Source of the DNA: CAYXUW01 sp964468375
Lineage (GTDB): Bacteria; Planctomycetota; Phycisphaerae; Sedimentisphaerales; Anaerobacaceae
Direction: 5' to 3'
Length of the DNA stretch: 7,513 nucleotides
Assembly (NCBI GenBank): GCA_964468375.1
Contig: CAYXUW010000107.1
Span: forward strand, 1 to 7,513
The notes beneath the pieces are model-generated. The model ran no database searches, was not told where the DNA came from, and saw nothing but the letters and a program-made list of their open reading frames with translations. The translations under genes were made by a program, and so were the position numbers. This document shows, piece after piece, positions 6,086-7,513 of this stretch; position 1 is the first letter of the stretch; every line of letters starts with the position of its first letter.

Positions 6086-6090
6086 AGGGG
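6086..6090 (+). promoter_or_regulatory. Ribosome-binding site of hldD
   Basis: AGGGG lies 9 bases before ATG 6100. This selects ATG 6100 over the longer in-frame TTG at 6034, which is part of the -35 box and would add 22 residues ahead of the Rossmann start MIIVTGGAGFIG. Confidence 0.7.
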
Positions 6091-6099
6091 ATTTTACAG

Positions 6100-7074
6100 A
6101 TGATAATAGTTACCGGCGGTGCCGGGTTTATCGGCTCGGCAATAATCGCCGCATTGAACAAACGAGGTATCACCGACATCTTAATAGTTGATGAGCAAGG
6201 CAAAGATAAATGTGAAAATCTTGCCAATTTGCCCTTTACCGACTACGTGGAGAAAAACGACTTTCTAAAAAAGGTAGTTGATAAAAAAATCACCACAGAC
6301 ATTGAGGTGATTTTTCATATGGGGGCCTGTTCCGACACTACCGAAATGAATACCGAATATCTCGAAGAAAATAACTGCCGGTATTCTAAACTGCTGGCTC
6401 AATGGGCGGTGGATACCGATATTCGTTTTATATACGCTTCGAGTGCGGCCACCTATGGCGACGGCTCGAAGGGTTTTTCCGACGAAGAAGAGAAAATAGA
6501 ACGGCTCCAGCCGTTAAATCCATACGGCCGTTCCAAACAGCTTTTCGACCTGTGGGCACGCGAAAACGGCCTACTGAAAAAAATTGTCGGTCTGAAATAT
6601 TTCAATGTCTTCGGCCCGAACGAATATCATAAGGGTGATATGCGAAGCTTCATAGTAAAGGCCTTTGAGCAAATAAACGCAACGGGAAAAGTGCGTCTGT
6701 TCAAATCATACAATCCGCAATTCGAAGACGGCAAGCAGATGCGAGATTTTCTTTATGTAAAGGATGCCGTTGATATGACACTGTTTTTCTATGACAATCC
6801 TAAAGTCGCCGGTCTTTTTAACATCGGCTCCGGCAAGGCACGCACGTGGGATGAGCTTGTTGAAGCCGTCTTCGCCGCGATGGGTAAAAGCGTAAACATC
6901 GAATATATCGATATGCCCGAATCCATTCGCAATCAATATCAATACTTTACACAGGCCGATATAACCAAGCTGCGCAAAGCCGGGTATAGAAAAGAAATAA
7001 CCTCCCTCGAGGATGCAACAAAAGATTATGTTCAGAACTATCTGCAGAACAATAAGTACTTAAGCGGCGTATAA
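6100..7074 (+). CDS. hldD: ADP-L-glycero-D-manno-heptose 6-epimerase
   Basis: The protein has 324 residues, close to the usual ~310. It is a cytoplasmic extended short-chain dehydrogenase that converts ADP-D-glycero-D-manno-heptose to the L-glycero form, the last step of activated heptose synthesis for LPS inner core. The N-terminal MIIVTGGAGFIGS (1-13) is the NADP-binding Rossmann loop. Further HldD hallmarks are HMGACSDTTE (73-82), NNCRYSK (91-97), YASSAATYGDG (112-122) with active-site Ser, YGRSK (142-146) with Y142 and K146, KYFNVFGPNEYHKGDM (166-181) with K178 at the expected second-base position, RDFLYVKD (215-222), and FTQADITKLRKAGY (283-296). The start is set by AGGGG 9 bases upstream. 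The gene lies after a strong terminator with its own putative promoter and 29 bases before the next gene, so the two are probably cotranscribed. Implies an LPS-type outer membrane. No anomalies seen. Confidence 0.93.
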   Translation: MIIVTGGAGFIGSAIIAALNKRGITDILIVDEQGKDKCENLANLPFTDYVEKNDFLKKVVDKKITTDIEVIFHMGACSDTTEMNTEYLEENNCRYSKLLAQWAVDTDIRFIYASSAATYGDGSKGFSDEEEKIERLQPLNPYGRSKQLFDLWARENGLLKKIVGLKYFNVFGPNEYHKGDMRSFIVKAFEQINATGKVRLFKSYNPQFEDGKQMRDFLYVKDAVDMTLFFYDNPKVAGLFNIGSGKARTWDELVEAVFAAMGKSVNIEYIDMPESIRNQYQYFTQADITKLRKAGYRKEITSLEDATKDYVQNYLQNNKYLSGV

Positions 7075-7103
7075 TTATTGTTATTTTTTAATTTGAGATT
7101 TAA

Positions 7104-7513
7104 ATGCCTTTTACGCCGTATCATCTTGGACCAAGCGGACTTCTTGGGCTTATTTTCAAAAAGTGGCTCGACATACCCGTATTCGTTCTAGCCAACATTA
7201 TCGTTGATATAGAAGTACTGGTTATGAGGTTACTTGGGCTTGGCTGGCCGGTGCACAGATATTTTCATACGTTGCTAATCGGAGCCGCCGTGGGTATTGT
7301 CTGGGGTATTGCGGCATATCCGCTGCGGCATTTCTTCGAGAAAATAATGCGAGCACTTTACATGCCTTACCAAACCGGCTTTTGGAAGATGGTTATTTCG
7401 GGTGTCCTCGGCGTATGGCTTCACGTAGCTATCGATGCCGTTTACCACTGGGACGTGCTAATTTTATGGCCAAGCAGAGCTAAGCCATTGTTCGGACTGA
7501 TAAGTCAGGGTCA
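7104..7513 (+). CDS. Small membrane protein, YdjM-like metal-dependent hydrolase type (runs off right edge)
   Basis: An open frame from ATG 7104 gives 136 codons before the window ends. The start MPFTPYHLGP and VDIE (34-37), followed by HRYFHT (51-56) and a distal HVAIDAVYH (107-115), place conserved-type His/Asp residues (H7, D35, H51, H55, H107, D111, H115) around hydrophobic segments at about 25-40, 57-73 and 95-111. This fits the PF04307-type family of inner-membrane proteins annotated as putative metal-dependent hydrolases (YdjM). The assignment is from pattern memory, and enzyme activity for the family is not firmly shown to my knowledge. No strong Shine-Dalgarno is visible; GAG at 7095-7097 is the nearest. 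It starts 29 bases after hldD, probably in the same transcript. The C-terminus is outside the window. Confidence 0.6.
   Translation, partial: MPFTPYHLGPSGLLGLIFKKWLDIPVFVLANIIVDIEVLVMRLLGLGWPVHRYFHTLLIGAAVGIVWGIAAYPLRHFFEKIMRALYMPYQTGFWKMVISGVLGVWLHVAIDAVYHWDVLILWPSRAKPLFGLISQG

Noticed and set aside
6034..6099. Upstream TTG start for hldD adding 22 residues
   Set aside because: The extension is not part of the HldD family. The Rossmann motif starts at the ATG 6100 product, AGGGG is well placed for it, and the TTG lies in a -35 box.
1..7513. CRISPR array, insertion sequence, prophage or toxin-antitoxin genes
   Set aside because: No regularly spaced repeats, transposase motifs, terminal inverted repeats or toxin-like small gene pairs were found on either strand.

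Overview
The window looks like chromosomal DNA of a Gram-negative anaerobe, most likely a planctomycete of the Phycisphaerae type. This is inferred from three things: several exported Tat-signal redox proteins, a heptose (LPS core) sugar gene, and an unusual RNase HII-like protein reading GIDEAGFGP. No rRNA, tRNA, CRISPR array, insertion sequence or phage gene is visible. The taxonomic call rests on protein style alone and is not certain.

Layout. (1) Positions 1-522, minus strand: the N-terminal 174 residues of an RNase HII-like protein that runs off the left edge. (2) Positions 523-792: a divergent intergenic region with a minus-strand promoter, a structured non-coding segment that may be a dispersed repeat, and a plus-strand TTGACA promoter. 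(3) Positions 793-5729, plus strand: a tight four-gene operon. It encodes a membrane-anchored DUF6599-type protein, a Tat-exported DUF362 protein, a polytopic polyferredoxin that fuses a NapH-like membrane half to a NapG/MauM-like half, and a Tat-exported aldo/keto reductase with a C-terminal cysteine cluster. (4) Positions 5730-6099: a 370-base gap with two overlapping hairpins ending in a T tract, a consensus-like promoter, a possible 31-residue ORF or small RNA, a strong intrinsic terminator, and a second promoter. (5) Positions 6100-7513: hldD (ADP-L-glycero-D-manno-heptose 6-epimerase), then an incomplete small membrane protein with conserved His/Asp residues.

How the genes may work together. 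The four-gene operon is the centre of interest. The NapH-like half resembles quinol-oxidising membrane ferredoxins. An internal SRR motif followed by a hydrophobic stretch would place the C-terminal ferredoxin clusters on the outer face of the membrane, beside three other proteins predicted to be exported or anchored there. This reads as an extracytoplasmic electron-transfer module whose terminal partner is either the aldo/keto reductase or the DUF362 protein. Its substrate cannot be deduced from the sequence. The downstream hldD unit is ordinary envelope biosynthesis and is separated from the module by terminators.
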